DNA of 63,287 bases, taken from Arthrobacter sp. MA-N2. GTDB taxonomy: Bacteria; Actinomycetota; Actinomycetes; Actinomycetales; Micrococcaceae. Positions 8,216 to 14,705 of this stretch are shown here, piece after piece (within the stretch, counting starts at the first letter, position 1; the number at the start of each line of letters is the position of its first letter). The translations under genes were made by a program, and so were the position numbers. The stretch lies in the NCBI RefSeq assembly GCF_000517125.1, contig NZ_AQRI01000026.1, positions 1 through 63,287 of the forward strand, given 5' to 3'. A model generated the notes under the pieces. The model was not told the origin of the DNA. It saw nothing but the letters and a program-made list of their open reading frames with translations, and did not search any database.

Positions 8216-8991
8216 CGGATCACTTTCTTGAATAGTTCGGTGTAGGCATCAAGGACTACGCGCCCACTCGGATAATCGCCGTACCACTCCCCCGTGAGAC
8301 GGACCTGCTCCACGATGGTGCGCTTGGGAACCATCGGTGTCAGCAGCAAGCCTGTTTCTTCGAGGTCATCGAAGGAGACCCGCTCAACGAGCGGCTGGGC
8401 CACTGCCCTGTCATCTATGGCGGCCGCGATGATGCCCACCTCCTCCAGCGAGTCGGGAGCCCCGATTCGTGTCAGGTTCTTCTTGAACTGGGTCACCGTC
8501 TGCCGTGCCCCAACAACACCGTCCACGCCGTCTCCTGAGAGCTTCGAGGCGTAGACGATGGAATCCGCGGCTGTCAGTGCGCCCTTGATGAGCGGGCCGC
8601 CCTGCCGGTTGGGGCAGTCAATGATCACCAGGTCAGATTCCAGCCCGACCAGCGAGGTTTTCAGCCGGAACTCCGCACTGTCGGAATACTCGGCTTCCCT
8701 GTTGCTGACGTTCCTCGCCGCCGGGATGATGCGGAGGTTTTCGGACCAGCCCGGAACGGGAATGCCCAGGCCTTCCGCGTAGCCTTCGCAGTCGTCATGC
8801 GCGAGGATCGCTCCGACATGTAGGTGGTCCTCTTCGGGGGCCACTCGCGCCCACTTCGTGGTGGCGGCCCGCGGGTCTAGGTCAACCAGCGTCACCCGCC
8901 GGCCATTCCTGGCCGCAATGACGGCCAACGAGACCGCCGTGGACGTCTTGGTGACTCCACCGCTCTCTGAGTAAATCGCTAGTACCTGCAT
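8212..8991 (-). CDS. parA: ParA-like partition ATPase with altered Walker A
   Basis: This 259-aa ParA/MinD-type ATPase begins MQVLAIYSESGGVTKTSTAVSLA. The motif is recognisable, but the signature lysine of KGGxxKT is replaced by serine (SGGVTKT). The A' motif LVDLDPRAATTKWA and the LVIIDCPNR switch region are present. Relatives segregate low-copy plasmids by forming ATP-dependent nucleoid gradients. The signature lysine normally reaches across the dimer to stabilise ATP, so dimerisation or hydrolysis may differ here. It heads a minus-strand operon with the small RHH-like gene, and an AT-rich repeat region lies directly upstream. Confidence 0.85.
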   Translation of the reverse strand: MQVLAIYSESGGVTKTSTAVSLAVIAARNGRRVTLVDLDPRAATTKWARVAPEEDHLHVGAILAHDDCEGYAEGLGIPVPGWSENLRIIPAARNVSNREAEYSDSAEFRLKTSLVGLESDLVIIDCPNRQGGPLIKGALTAADSIVYASKLSGDGVDGVVGARQTVTQFKKNLTRIGAPDSLEEVGIIAAAIDDRAVAQPLVERVSFDDLEETGLLLTPMVPKRTIVEQVRLTGEWYGDYPSGRVVLDAYTELFKKVIR

Positions 8992-9080
8992 GAGACGAAT
9001 CTACATTCCTTCCAATCTACATTTCTGGATATACACGCTGCTTGAAATATAGATTTGTTGTTTTCTTGGTTTCTACATTC
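8992..9080. promoter_or_regulatory. AT-rich repeat region, probable par centromere/operator
   Basis: This is one of the most AT-rich stretches of the window. It contains TCTACATTCC twice (9000-9009 and 9072-9081), TCTACATTTCTGG (9016-9028) and ATAGATTTG. Related TGTAGATTTCTG motifs occur upstream of three more operons. Its position upstream of parA fits a type Ib parS/operator. Confidence 0.55.
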
Positions 9081-9416
9081 CTAGATTTCTTTGGACGTCG
9101 GCCCGTCCGTCAGCTCGCGTTCCGTGTTGAGCTGCGCGTGCACGCTTTCCATTAGTTGCGACAGTCCGGCGGCTTCCCAGGATCCGGGCCGGTTATCCAG
9201 AAGGTTGTAGCCCTCTGCCACTTCCCGTTGGGCTTCCAGCATTCCGGCATAGACAAGCTCGCCTATGTCGGTCCCGGCTCCGAGCTGGCGCAGGATTGCG
9301 TCTTTGATGGCTTCGACGTCCTCGTGATACTCCTGGCTTCGGGTCTCCAGTTCTTCGGGCGACTTGCCTGCGATAGCGCGGGCCTCAAATCCTCCGGGGA
9401 TGATCTTCTGTGCCAT
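9081..9416 (-). CDS. Hypothetical protein
   Basis: This 111-aa acidic, mainly helical protein (MAQKIIPGGFEARAIAGKSPEEL...) has no recognised domain. An AAGGAGAAC ribosome site stands directly before the ATG, which supports the start. It lies upstream of parA on the same strand, separated by the centromere-like repeats. Its own upstream region carries the TGTAGATTTCTGG motif, so it probably belongs to the same regulon as parA. No function is proposed. Confidence 0.6.
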   Translation of the reverse strand: MAQKIIPGGFEARAIAGKSPEELETRSQEYHEDVEAIKDAILRQLGAGTDIGELVYAGMLEAQREVAEGYNLLDNRPGSWEAAGLSQLMESVHAQLNTERELTDGPTSKEI

Positions 9417-9483
9417 AGTTCCGTTCTCCTTGATCGTTTGGGTTCCAGGGGCCGGCCACTTGAACCGGATTCGCGTTGCGTCT

Positions 9484-9517
9484 GGATTTACAGAAATCTT
9501 GTTTTGTAGATTTCTGG
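9484..9517. promoter_or_regulatory. Inverted motif CAGAAATC...TGTAGATTTCTGG
   Basis: ACAGAAATC (about 9490-9498) and TGTAGATTTCTGG (9505-9517) form an inverted pair upstream of the 9081-9416 gene. The same pairing recurs at 11836-11866 and 13669-13692. Confidence 0.5.
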
Positions 9518-9913
9518 TTATGCTTCGGCGGGCTTCTTTGCTTTGAGCTGGGAGACTCGCTGGGTGGAGATGCCGAGCATGCGGGCGACTTCGGTAATGC
9601 TGAACTGCTCGCTGAGTTCTGCGACGACGGCACGTGATTCCGCGGCACCCTTAGCGGAAAGCTCCTGGGCTTTCTCAATGTCTTCCCGTGCCTGGGTCCA
9701 GCGCTTCATGGCTTCGTCAGGGGCTCGGAGGCTGACATTTACCTTAACCTCGTCGGGGTCGAGGTCGAGCACGGCGGCCGCAAGGTCCGTGGCCATGTCC
9801 TGGATGTCTTTCGCTCTGCTGGCCTGCGTGACCTGATCCAACTCGTGAATGTGGATCATCCACCACTTGCCCTCTTTGTGGGCTACAGCTTCGAGCTCGC
9901 GCTTGACGGTCAT
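9518..9913 (-). CDS. hicB: HicB-type antitoxin with helix-turn-helix
   Basis: The 131-aa protein has an N-terminal HicB-like domain (VAHKEGKWWMIHIHELDQVTQA...DIQDMATDLAAAVLDL), a helical linker and a C-terminal helix-turn-helix (FSITEVARMLGISTQRVSQLKAKK). HicB antitoxins bind and block HicA, and those with a DNA-binding tail repress their own operon. ATG 9913 follows TCTTCC-complement GGAAGAAA. The open frame upstream runs antisense to no feature and lacks homology. It follows hicA on the minus strand after a 62-base gap containing a strong hairpin. The final ORF bases overlap the TGTAGATTTCTGG motif zone. Confidence 0.75.
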   Translation of the reverse strand: MTVKRELEAVAHKEGKWWMIHIHELDQVTQASRAKDIQDMATDLAAAVLDLDPDEVKVNVSLRAPDEAMKRWTQAREDIEKAQELSAKGAAESRAVVAELSEQFSITEVARMLGISTQRVSQLKAKKPAEA

Positions 9914-9942
9914 TTCTTCCTCTCGTACTGCCGGGCGGTGGG

Positions 9943-9970
9943 CCGGTAGGGGCCTTGCGGCCCCTACCGG
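9943..9970. other. Perfect 12-bp hairpin between hicA and hicB
   Basis: CCGGTAGGGGCC and GGCCCCTACCGG flank a TTGC loop in the gap between the hicA stop (9976) and the hicB start (9913). There is no T-run, so it is more likely an mRNA processing or stability element that sets the toxin/antitoxin ratio than a full terminator. Confidence 0.6.
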
Positions 9971-9975
9971 GAAGG

Positions 9976-10179
9976 CTACTGCCAGCCGCTCGGCGTGGTC
10001 GGCAGTCCCTTGGCGATCTGCCGGACGACTCCGGGGCTGATGGTCCGGTGCCGGGGAACAGCCACGGTGACTGTCCCGTCCGGCGAGGCCCATACGTCAT
10101 GCTTGCCCGTCTGCCGAATAATCCTCCATCCGGCCTTGGTCAGTTCCGCCTCGGCTTCTTTCCTTTTGATTTCCTTCAT
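9976..10179 (-). CDS. hicA: HicA-type mRNA interferase toxin
   Basis: The 67-aa protein has the HicA dsRBD-like fold signature: KEAEAELTKAGWRIIRQTGKHDVWASPDG, then VTVAVPRHRTISPGVVRQIAKGL. The histidine in GKHDVW corresponds to the catalytic histidine of the family. HicA toxins cut mRNA and stop growth when the labile HicB is lost, which stabilises a plasmid. It is first in the operon, as in most hicAB loci. The promoter lies in a 35-bp interrupted palindrome just upstream. Confidence 0.85.
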   Translation of the reverse strand: MKEIKRKEAEAELTKAGWRIIRQTGKHDVWASPDGTVTVAVPRHRTISPGVVRQIAKGLPTTPSGWQ

Positions 10180-10183
10180 AACT

Positions 10184-10224
10184 CTATTCTAGCCCCCCTT
10201 GCATGTCAATTGCAAGGGGGGCTA
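10184..10224 (-). promoter_or_regulatory. hicAB promoter and palindromic operator
   Basis: The 14-base arms TAGCCCCCCTTGCA (10190-10203) and TGCAAGGGGGGCTA (10211-10224) form a perfect inverted repeat. On the minus strand it runs into GGGGGGCTAGAATAGA, whose TAGAAT is a good -10 box. Similar G6-N-TAGAATAG boxes precede the 11377-11727 gene and ardC, which suggests one shared repressor, perhaps HicB. Confidence 0.65.
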
Positions 10225-10231
10225 GGAGAAA

Positions 10232-10417
10232 CTAGAAGATCTTGGGAGCCGTAGTTTTTGCTTCGCTTGCGGCCGCGACTTCCTGCGCCAGTGCGAGCGA
10301 AGCGTATGCCTGCGCCATGGTGGCCTTGATAGCGGCGGCTGCCGTGGCATCCTCTGGAAGTTCCTGGGCAGCTTCGGCGAGAAGTGCCTGGGCTTCAGCG
10401 GCGTAGGTGTTTTGCAT
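10232..10417 (-). CDS. Small Ala-rich hypothetical protein
   Basis: The 61-aa protein (MQNTYAAEAQALLAEAAQELPEDATA...) is helical and about 40% alanine. An AGGAGAAAC ribosome site sits directly upstream of the ATG, and a longer upstream frame (to 10528) lacks such a site and overlaps the next gene. It ends close to the hicAB operator. No family is recognised. Confidence 0.55.
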   Translation of the reverse strand: MQNTYAAEAQALLAEAAQELPEDATAAAAIKATMAQAYASLALAQEVAAASEAKTTAPKIF

Positions 10418-10442
10418 GTTTCTCCTTTGGATTGGTGGGGGA

Positions 10443-10772
10443 CTAGGACGAACGGAGCTGGTACAGGCCTCCGAACCCCTTGGGCCTTGGGTAGGGGCAG
10501 GGCCAGCCGCCCGCACGGACGAGGGCAACCTCCGCCAGTGTGTAGAACGGTTCTGTGATCGCGAGCTGGTGCATGTAGGCGCAGCGGCCGTCAGCCATCA
10601 TTTCGTGTTCCTCGTCGAGGCGGTCCTGAATGCGTGGCTTGGTCCGGGCATTCTCCGCGCCCCAATTGGAGTGGCACGCGGGGCAGTAGGCAACTTCGTA
10701 GGATTCTGCATCAAGGATGGTGGGGAAGCTCTGCGTGTCGAAGAGTGCGAGCTGTCCGGCCAATTCACTCAT
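10443..10772 (-). CDS. Hypothetical protein with Cys pair
   Basis: This 109-aa protein begins MSELAGQLALFDTQ and has a single CPACHSNWG motif (about residue 30), then RCAYMHQLAI, which could together bind a metal. No known domain is recognised. Its ATG overlaps the stop of the 10769-11077 gene by 4 bases, so it belongs to one operon with that gene and the NrdH-like gene. The HEE/HQL residues are scattered and do not form a protease motif. Confidence 0.6.
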   Translation of the reverse strand: MSELAGQLALFDTQSFPTILDAESYEVAYCPACHSNWGAENARTKPRIQDRLDEEHEMMADGRCAYMHQLAITEPFYTLAEVALVRAGGWPCPYPRPKGFGGLYQLRSS

Positions 10773-11077
10773 GGTCTTGGTTCCTTTCGCGTTCTAAGCT
10801 GTTGAAAAGCGGGGCGGGAACTAAAAAAGGGTTTGCTGGGTCCATGCCGGTGGTGTTCCTGGTCCAGGTGTTCGATCAGTAGCGCCGCGGCGTCCTCCGG
10901 AGTCGGTCCCCAGAACCTGGGGTTTTCTGTCCAGTGGCAGACCGTGCAATCCGAGTGCCAGTGGCTCCGCCAATCGGGGCAGCCCTTCAGCGGAAACGGG
11001 CCGGAGCAGCACCACGATGTTGAGTCGACCCGTCCCCGTCCCTGGATCTTCTCGGCCTGTTCCTTGGTCAGTGCCAT
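10769..11077 (-). CDS. Hypothetical Cys/His-rich protein
   Basis: The 102-aa protein (MALTKEQAEKIQGRGRVDSTSWCCSGPFPLKGC...HSDCTVCHW...) contains two Cys clusters and several His residues, which suggests one or two zinc-binding knuckles. The C-terminal half (DAAALLIEHLDQEHHRHG) resembles an acidic helix. ATG 11077 is chosen because it overlaps the upstream NrdH-like stop by one base (TGATG); the open frame goes to 11131. It is a plasmid leading-region type gene of unknown job. Confidence 0.55.
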   Translation of the reverse strand: MALTKEQAEKIQGRGRVDSTSWCCSGPFPLKGCPDWRSHWHSDCTVCHWTENPRFWGPTPEDAAALLIEHLDQEHHRHGPSKPFFSSRPAFQQLRTRKEPRP

Positions 11078-11319
11078 CAGGATTCCCTTCCGGCTAGCGT
11101 CAGAATTTTGTCGGGGCGGAAGCCGGCCCAAATGTCGGAGTCCGTGACAACGACGGGAGCCGACATGTGGCCGGCCTTTTTGAACGCTTCGCGGTCAGCC
11201 TCAGTCATTTCCCGGACTTCATAGGTGATCCCCGTGCGGTCCATGGCCTTCTTGGTGGCGGTGCATTTGCTGCATTCGCGGCCGGTTTCGTCGGTGATTG
11301 TGTAGACAGTGGTGGTCAT
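11077..11319 (-). CDS. nrdH: NrdH/glutaredoxin-like redoxin
   Basis: This 80-aa thioredoxin-fold protein has a CSKC redox motif (residues 16-19), then the glutaredoxin-like VREMTEADREAFKKAGHMSAPVVVTDSDIWAGFRPDKI with the cis-proline loop SAPVV and the terminal GFRPDK typical of NrdH. NrdH supplies electrons to class Ib ribonucleotide reductase. No nrdI, nrdE or nrdF is nearby, so this is an isolated plasmid copy, as often found on actinobacterial plasmids and phages. It heads a three-gene overlapping operon on the minus strand. Confidence 0.85.
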   Translation of the reverse strand: MTTTVYTITDETGRECSKCTATKKAMDRTGITYEVREMTEADREAFKKAGHMSAPVVVTDSDIWAGFRPDKILTLAGRES

Positions 11320-11376
11320 GGCTCCTGCTCCTGGGGGATCGGGGGTGGCCGGGGATCCCCGGCCACCTGTGGGTGT

Positions 11377-11727
11377 CTAGACGAGTTCGGCAGCTGGAAG
11401 GCGGATATCGAAAAGGCGCTCTGCCAGTCGGATCAAATGGGCGGGAGCGTCGGCGTCCCAGCCGTGATCTGTGCGGCCGAGGTAGAGGGCGTTGCCTGCA
11501 ACCTCGGGCAGATAGAGCCCTGTCTCGTGAAGCAGTTGCGTGGCCCTGACGTTGGGGCGGAGGTTCCTGCTGTCTGCCCTGAGGTAGACCTGCCAGTCAC
11601 CGCTGACGATGCAATCGAGTGGGCCGTAAACGGCTTGGAGTGTGCCTTGGCGGACATCCAGATTCTTTGCTGTTACGTCCTCGCTGAGTCGGGCTGGAAC
11701 AACCAGGGCAATGCATTTCTGAATCAT
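11377..11727 (-). CDS. DUF3846-like protein
   Basis: The 116-aa protein starts MIQKCIALVVPARLSEDVTAK and continues LQAVYGPLDCIVSGDWQVYLRADSRNLRPNVRATQLL...GNALYLGRTD. This order resembles DUF3846, a family common on actinobacterial plasmids and phages whose function is unknown. An AAGGAACCACA ribosome site precedes the ATG. Upstream is a full promoter region, and beyond that the first copy of the 250-bp element, an arrangement shared with ardC. Confidence 0.65.
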   Translation of the reverse strand: MIQKCIALVVPARLSEDVTAKNLDVRQGTLQAVYGPLDCIVSGDWQVYLRADSRNLRPNVRATQLLHETGLYLPEVAGNALYLGRTDHGWDADAPAHLIRLAERLFDIRLPAAELV

Positions 11728-11739
11728 TGTGGTTCCTTC

Positions 11740-11866
11740 CGGTGGGCTTCTTGATACTTCTATTCTATCCCCCCTAGGAACTTCTACGCAAGTCCCCCTA
11801 GGAGATTCAGAGGAAGTTTTCCGGATTTCTTGAAATGTAGATTTCTGGTTTTATGCCTTTACAGAA
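11740..11866 (-). promoter_or_regulatory. Promoter region of the 11377-11727 gene
   Basis: On the minus strand it holds CTCCTAGGGGGACTTGC, then TTCCTAGGGGGGATAGAATAG (a -10-like TAGAAT), about 35 bases apart in direct repeat. TGTAGATTTCTGG stands at 11836-11848 with an inverted ACAGAAAC near 11860. The ardC upstream region has the same elements in the same order. Confidence 0.6.
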
Positions 11867-11872
11867 ACCGAG

Positions 11873-12125
11873 ACTTGCCGTGCATAGCGTCACGCTGGCC
11901 TGCGGAACCCCTGTGGTGGTTAACCGCCGCTCTGCAGCTTGTGGTTGTCACCGCCCGTAACCACACTGGAAGCCCCCCGAGCGCCTTAGAACCTGCCCAA
12001 GGGCTTACGGTGCCATCGCTCCGGACCCCGGCCCCGCACACCGAATATGTGTCGTCCCGGCTGAAAAAAAACCCAACCACCACGACCAGGGGAGACGGCC
12101 ACCCGATGGCTTGGACCATGGGGGA
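11873..12125 (+). repeat. 250-bp intergenic element, copy A (diverged)
   Basis: It shares with copies B and C the block from ACTTGCC, through GCGCCTTAGAACCTGCCCAA, GGGCTTACGGTGCCATCGCT, GTGTCGTCCCGGCTGAAAAA and GACCAGGGGAGACGGCC to GATGGCTTGGACCATGGG. No conserved reading frame is kept among copies. The ACTTGCC end faces the start of the adjacent gene (11727). A weaker partial relative (CACGACGTCCGGGGAGACGG ... GGGGCCATGGA) lies at about 12254-12301. Confidence 0.85.
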
Positions 12126-12337
12126 CTTGCCCCGGCTTGTAGGACTCCTACACCCGACGTTTCTGGTCAGCGTCTCCGAATCAGCGTGTTCTAGGCTTTT
12201 TGGGTCGCCGCGGTGACCTGGTGCCGGCGGATCCTGGTTTGTAGGTACTCCACAGCCACGACGTCCGGGGAGACGGCAGCGGTACGCCTGGGGCCATGGA
12301 ACTTTGCCGTGGACCGCCGGCCGAGCTTGCGAGGACG

Positions 12338-12359
12338 GCGGCGGCCTTTCGGCCGCCGC
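12338..12359. terminator. Hairpin after the 12368-12604 gene
   Basis: GCGGCGGCC, loop TTTC, GGCCGCCGC. It sits 9 bases past the stop of the minus-strand gene. The lack of a T-run makes its strength uncertain. Confidence 0.55.
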
Positions 12360-12367
12360 TTACTGGT

Positions 12368-12604
12368 CTATTTGCTGCGGGCCTCGTTGATGGCTGCGCG
12401 CAGTTTCCGCGTGAACGCGGGATCTTTGGTTCGGGCGCATTTCTGGCATTTCTCCCAGCGGTAGCCTTTGCCTCCTCCGCCTTCGTAGGCCATCGTGAGC
12501 TTTTCGCGGCACTTCACGCAGTGAGTGGGGTGCTCGCCGTTGGTGTAGATCAATGGATCGGGCGCGATGGCGAAGAGTTCACCCTGGCCTTCGAGCTGCT
12601 GCAA
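12368..12604 (-). CDS. Small zinc-ribbon-like hypothetical protein
   Basis: The 78-aa product, read from a TTG start at 12604, has two CxxC pairs (HCVKC and KCQKC) about 25 residues apart around a Gly-rich loop, a likely zinc ribbon, followed by a basic C-terminal helix. GAAGGAG lies 6 bases upstream of the TTG, while the longer open frame (to 12805) overlaps ardC and has no ribosome site. It follows ardC on the same strand with a strong hairpin between. Nucleic-acid binding is a reasonable guess. Confidence 0.55.
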   Translation of the reverse strand: MQQLEGQGELFAIAPDPLIYTNGEHPTHCVKCREKLTMAYEGGGGKGYRWEKCQKCARTKDPAFTRKLRAAINEARSK

Positions 12605-12623
12605 GGTTGCTCCTTCGGTAAGT

Positions 12624-12648
12624 GGGGTGGCCCATTTCGGGCCACCCC
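12624..12648. other. Perfect 10-bp hairpin between ardC and the next gene
   Basis: GGGGTGGCCC, loop ATTTC, GGGCCACCCC. It lies in the short gap after the ardC stop and could attenuate or process the operon mRNA. Confidence 0.55.
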
Positions 12649-12680
12649 GTGGCCCTAAATGGGCCGGAATTGGGTTTGCT

Positions 12681-13556
12681 CTATGCAGCTTCGTCGTCGG
12701 TGTCGAGGGCTTCCGCGAGCTCGTGGACGGCGCGGAGAACGTTAGCGGCGGTGGCCTTAATAGTTTCCATGTCGGCCTTGGCCCATCCGGCGACGTAGCC
12801 GACACTGTAGGCGCTGGTGTCCAGTCCGAGCATTCCGGCCATGACGTAGGCCACGCTTTCGGCTTCGGTTTCCTTGACGCCTCTGTGTGCCACGTATTCT
12901 TTGTGGTCCTCCTCGGCGTGCAAGATCACGTGGGCGGCTTCGTGGATGGCTGTCTTGGCTGCCTGCGCGGGGGAGAGGTTCGCGTCGATCACCACGCGGC
13001 GCGTGCCGTCCGTGGTGGTGTAGCCGTTGACTTCGCCGGGGATGGCCTCGTGGGTGACGCTCCAGCCGCGCGCGGTCAGAAATTCTGTGACGTTGGCGAC
13101 GATGCCCAGATCATCAGAGCCGGTCAGGCGGCGGGCGGGGCTGCTGTAGTCCTCGGCCCCTTCGATGACGTCGGTCTGTGAGATGTCGAAAACGGAGAGG
13201 ATGGGGAAGCGGACGACGGTCTTTTCCTCGTCCTCGCCTGTGGCCTCGTTGGTTTCGGTGACCTTCTTCGTGCTGTAGCCAAAAATCCTGATGGCCTTCT
13301 CACCCTTGCGGACCTGACGGCCGAGGTCCTGCCACTTGCGGAAGCCTGCAACGCGGCTCGCGATGTTGCACTGCGAGAGGATCAAAATCACGTTGTTGAG
13401 GCTGTAGGCGTGGAATGCCTGGGCAAAGGCGAGAAACTTCATCCACTCGGCCGAGCTGGTGAACGTTTCGATTTGAGCGGTGAGCTGTGCGTGAAGGGCT
13501 TCGGCCTGAGCCTTGCGCTCTTCGGCTGTCTTGCGGGTTTTGGTGGCGGTGGCCAT
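12681..13556 (-). CDS. ardC: ArdC-like antirestriction protein
   Basis: The 291-aa protein has the N-terminal ArdC ssDNA-binding domain (about 15-125: LNNVILILSQ, GFRKWQDLGRQVRKGEKAIRIFGY) and a C-terminal zincin-like metalloprotease domain with HEAAH at 205-209 (the HExxH zinc motif). ArdC proteins protect incoming conjugative DNA from restriction enzymes and are made early after transfer. An AAGGAACACGA ribosome site precedes ATG 13556. Its upstream region has the shared -10/operator boxes and then copy B of the 250-bp element, which suggests entry-induced expression. Confidence 0.88.
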   Translation of the reverse strand: MATATKTRKTAEERKAQAEALHAQLTAQIETFTSSAEWMKFLAFAQAFHAYSLNNVILILSQCNIASRVAGFRKWQDLGRQVRKGEKAIRIFGYSTKKVTETNEATGEDEEKTVVRFPILSVFDISQTDVIEGAEDYSSPARRLTGSDDLGIVANVTEFLTARGWSVTHEAIPGEVNGYTTTDGTRRVVIDANLSPAQAAKTAIHEAAHVILHAEEDHKEYVAHRGVKETEAESVAYVMAGMLGLDTSAYSVGYVAGWAKADMETIKATAANVLRAVHELAEALDTDDEAA

Positions 13557-13582
13557 GGTTCGTGTTCCTTCCGGATGGGCTG

Positions 13583-13692
13583 CTTTCTTATATCTATTCT
13601 ACCCCCCCTAGGAGATTGATTGCAAGTCCCCCTAGGAACTTCTAGGAAGTTTTCCGGATTTCTTGGAATGTAGATTTCTGCTTTTCCAGAAA
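13583..13692 (-). promoter_or_regulatory. ardC promoter region
   Basis: On the minus strand: CAGAAATCTACA (13669-13680), then TTCCTAGGGGGACTTGC, then CTCCTAGGGGGGGTAGAATAG with TAGAAT as -10. It is near-identical in plan to 11740-11866. The CCTAGG cores are possible operator half-sites. Confidence 0.6.
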
Positions 13693-13700
13693 TGACGGGA

Positions 13701-13949
13701 CTTGCCATTGCTTGGATCACGCGGGCCTACGGCACCAAGTGGTGATTGTCGCCGTCAGCCATTGTGGTAATCACCGCCCCCAGCCCGAGCAGGAGCCCCC
13801 TGCGCGCCTTAGAACCTGCCCAAGGGCTTACGGTGCCATCGCTCCGGAACGCGACCCCGCACACCGAATGTGTGTCGTCCCGGCTGAAAAAAACCCAGCC
13901 ACCACGACCAGGGGAGACGGCCGCCCGATGGCTTGGACCATGGGAAACT
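13701..13949 (+). repeat. 250-bp intergenic element, copy B
   Basis: It is almost identical to copy C (44282-44531, opposite strand), differing mainly in the length of an A-run (GGCTGAAAAAAACCC). The ACTTGCC end faces ardC 145 bases away. The strand-independent sequence conservation with shifted reading frames argues for a DNA or RNA element rather than a gene. The rest of 13557-14160 holds the ardC promoter and the left end of the IS21-like element. Confidence 0.9.
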
Positions 13950-13982
13950 TCGCCGTTGCGCTGTGCCCACTGTGGGTGATTG

Positions 13983-14036
13983 TGTCAACGTGATCGGAGC
14001 CCACTAGGACGGCCCGAACGGTACCCACCAGCCGGA
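13983..14036 (+). repeat. Left end of the IS21-like element
   Basis: It starts TGTCAACG, then TGATCGGAGCCCACTAGG, and is the exact reverse complement of 22518-22563 over 46 bases. Confidence 0.88.
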
Positions 14037-14160
14037 CGCCCGGGGACGATGTTGCGAAGTTGCCCAGGCGCTCTTTGTCTGCGTTCTGGCCCTGTGAAAC
14101 CACTGCCACGGGTCGGGACGAAATCCGAGGTCCCGAAGCAGGCGTCCTTGGAGGAGGGTG

Positions 14161-14553
14161 TCAGAGGTAGCTGCAGATACGTCCGGGATCGCAGCTTGCG
14201 TCGGTCCCGGCATCGGCGTTGGCGTGGAGGCCGGCGACGACGGATCGCAACGCCATCAGTTCAGCAATCTGGTGGTCCAGGTCGGCCAGCTGGTTGGAGA
14301 GCAGGTCCTGGACGTGGGAGCAGGGGGCTTCTCCGGCGTCACGGAGGCCAAGAATTTCCCGTATCTGCGTCAGGGCGAGGCCGGCGGCTCGTCCGCGGCG
14401 GATGAACTCGAGCCTAGCCACGGAGTCTTCGGTGTAGTCCCGGTAGCCGTTAGAGGATCTTTTCGCTGCCGGGAGAAGCCCGCTGTCCTCGTAGAAGCGC
14501 AACGTCTTCGTCGTCATCCCTGCCGCTGCCGCGGCCTCACCGATACGCATCAT
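14161..14553 (-). CDS. merR: MerR-family heavy-metal regulator
   Basis: The 130-aa protein has the N-terminal MerR winged helix (MRIGEAAAAAGMTTKTLRFYEDSGLL), the coiled dimer helix and three C-terminal cysteines at CSHVQDLL and SCDPGRICSYL, as in Hg/Zn/Cd/Pb-responsive members. It is divergent from merA, so it most likely controls that gene. ATG at 14553 or 14550 both fit (MMRIGEA). The CDPGRIC tail is shared with ZntR/CadR-type regulators too, so mercury specificity rests on the merA neighbour. Confidence 0.85.
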   Translation of the reverse strand: MMRIGEAAAAAGMTTKTLRFYEDSGLLPAAKRSSNGYRDYTEDSVARLEFIRRGRAAGLALTQIREILGLRDAGEAPCSHVQDLLSNQLADLDHQIAELMALRSVVAGLHANADAGTDASCDPGRICSYL

Positions 14554-14591
14554 GAACCCATTTCTTAGCAGGCCACCAGGACGGCGATTCC

Positions 14592-14626
14592 TTGACATTC
14601 CAGTGTAGGGGAAGGTTGAGAATGAG
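14592..14626 (+). promoter_or_regulatory. merA promoter with MerR operator
   Basis: TTGACA (14592-14597) is followed by TTCCAGTGTAGGGGAAGG, an imperfect dyad in a long spacer before a weak -10 near TGAGAAT. This over-long spacing with a central dyad is the hallmark of MerR-activated promoters. Confidence 0.7.
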
Positions 14627-14705
14627 ATGCAGAGCAGGTCTTCGGCTGAAGGCCCGCCATGGCTGAGCAGCAGTTGTGCTCCCCTCGCATCTTTAGGAGT
14701 CCCTC

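Noticed and set aside
13712..13993. Open frames within the 250-bp elements (also 11859-12119 and 43920-44610)
   Set aside because: The copies conserve DNA but an A-run length difference shifts the frames, so no common protein is kept.
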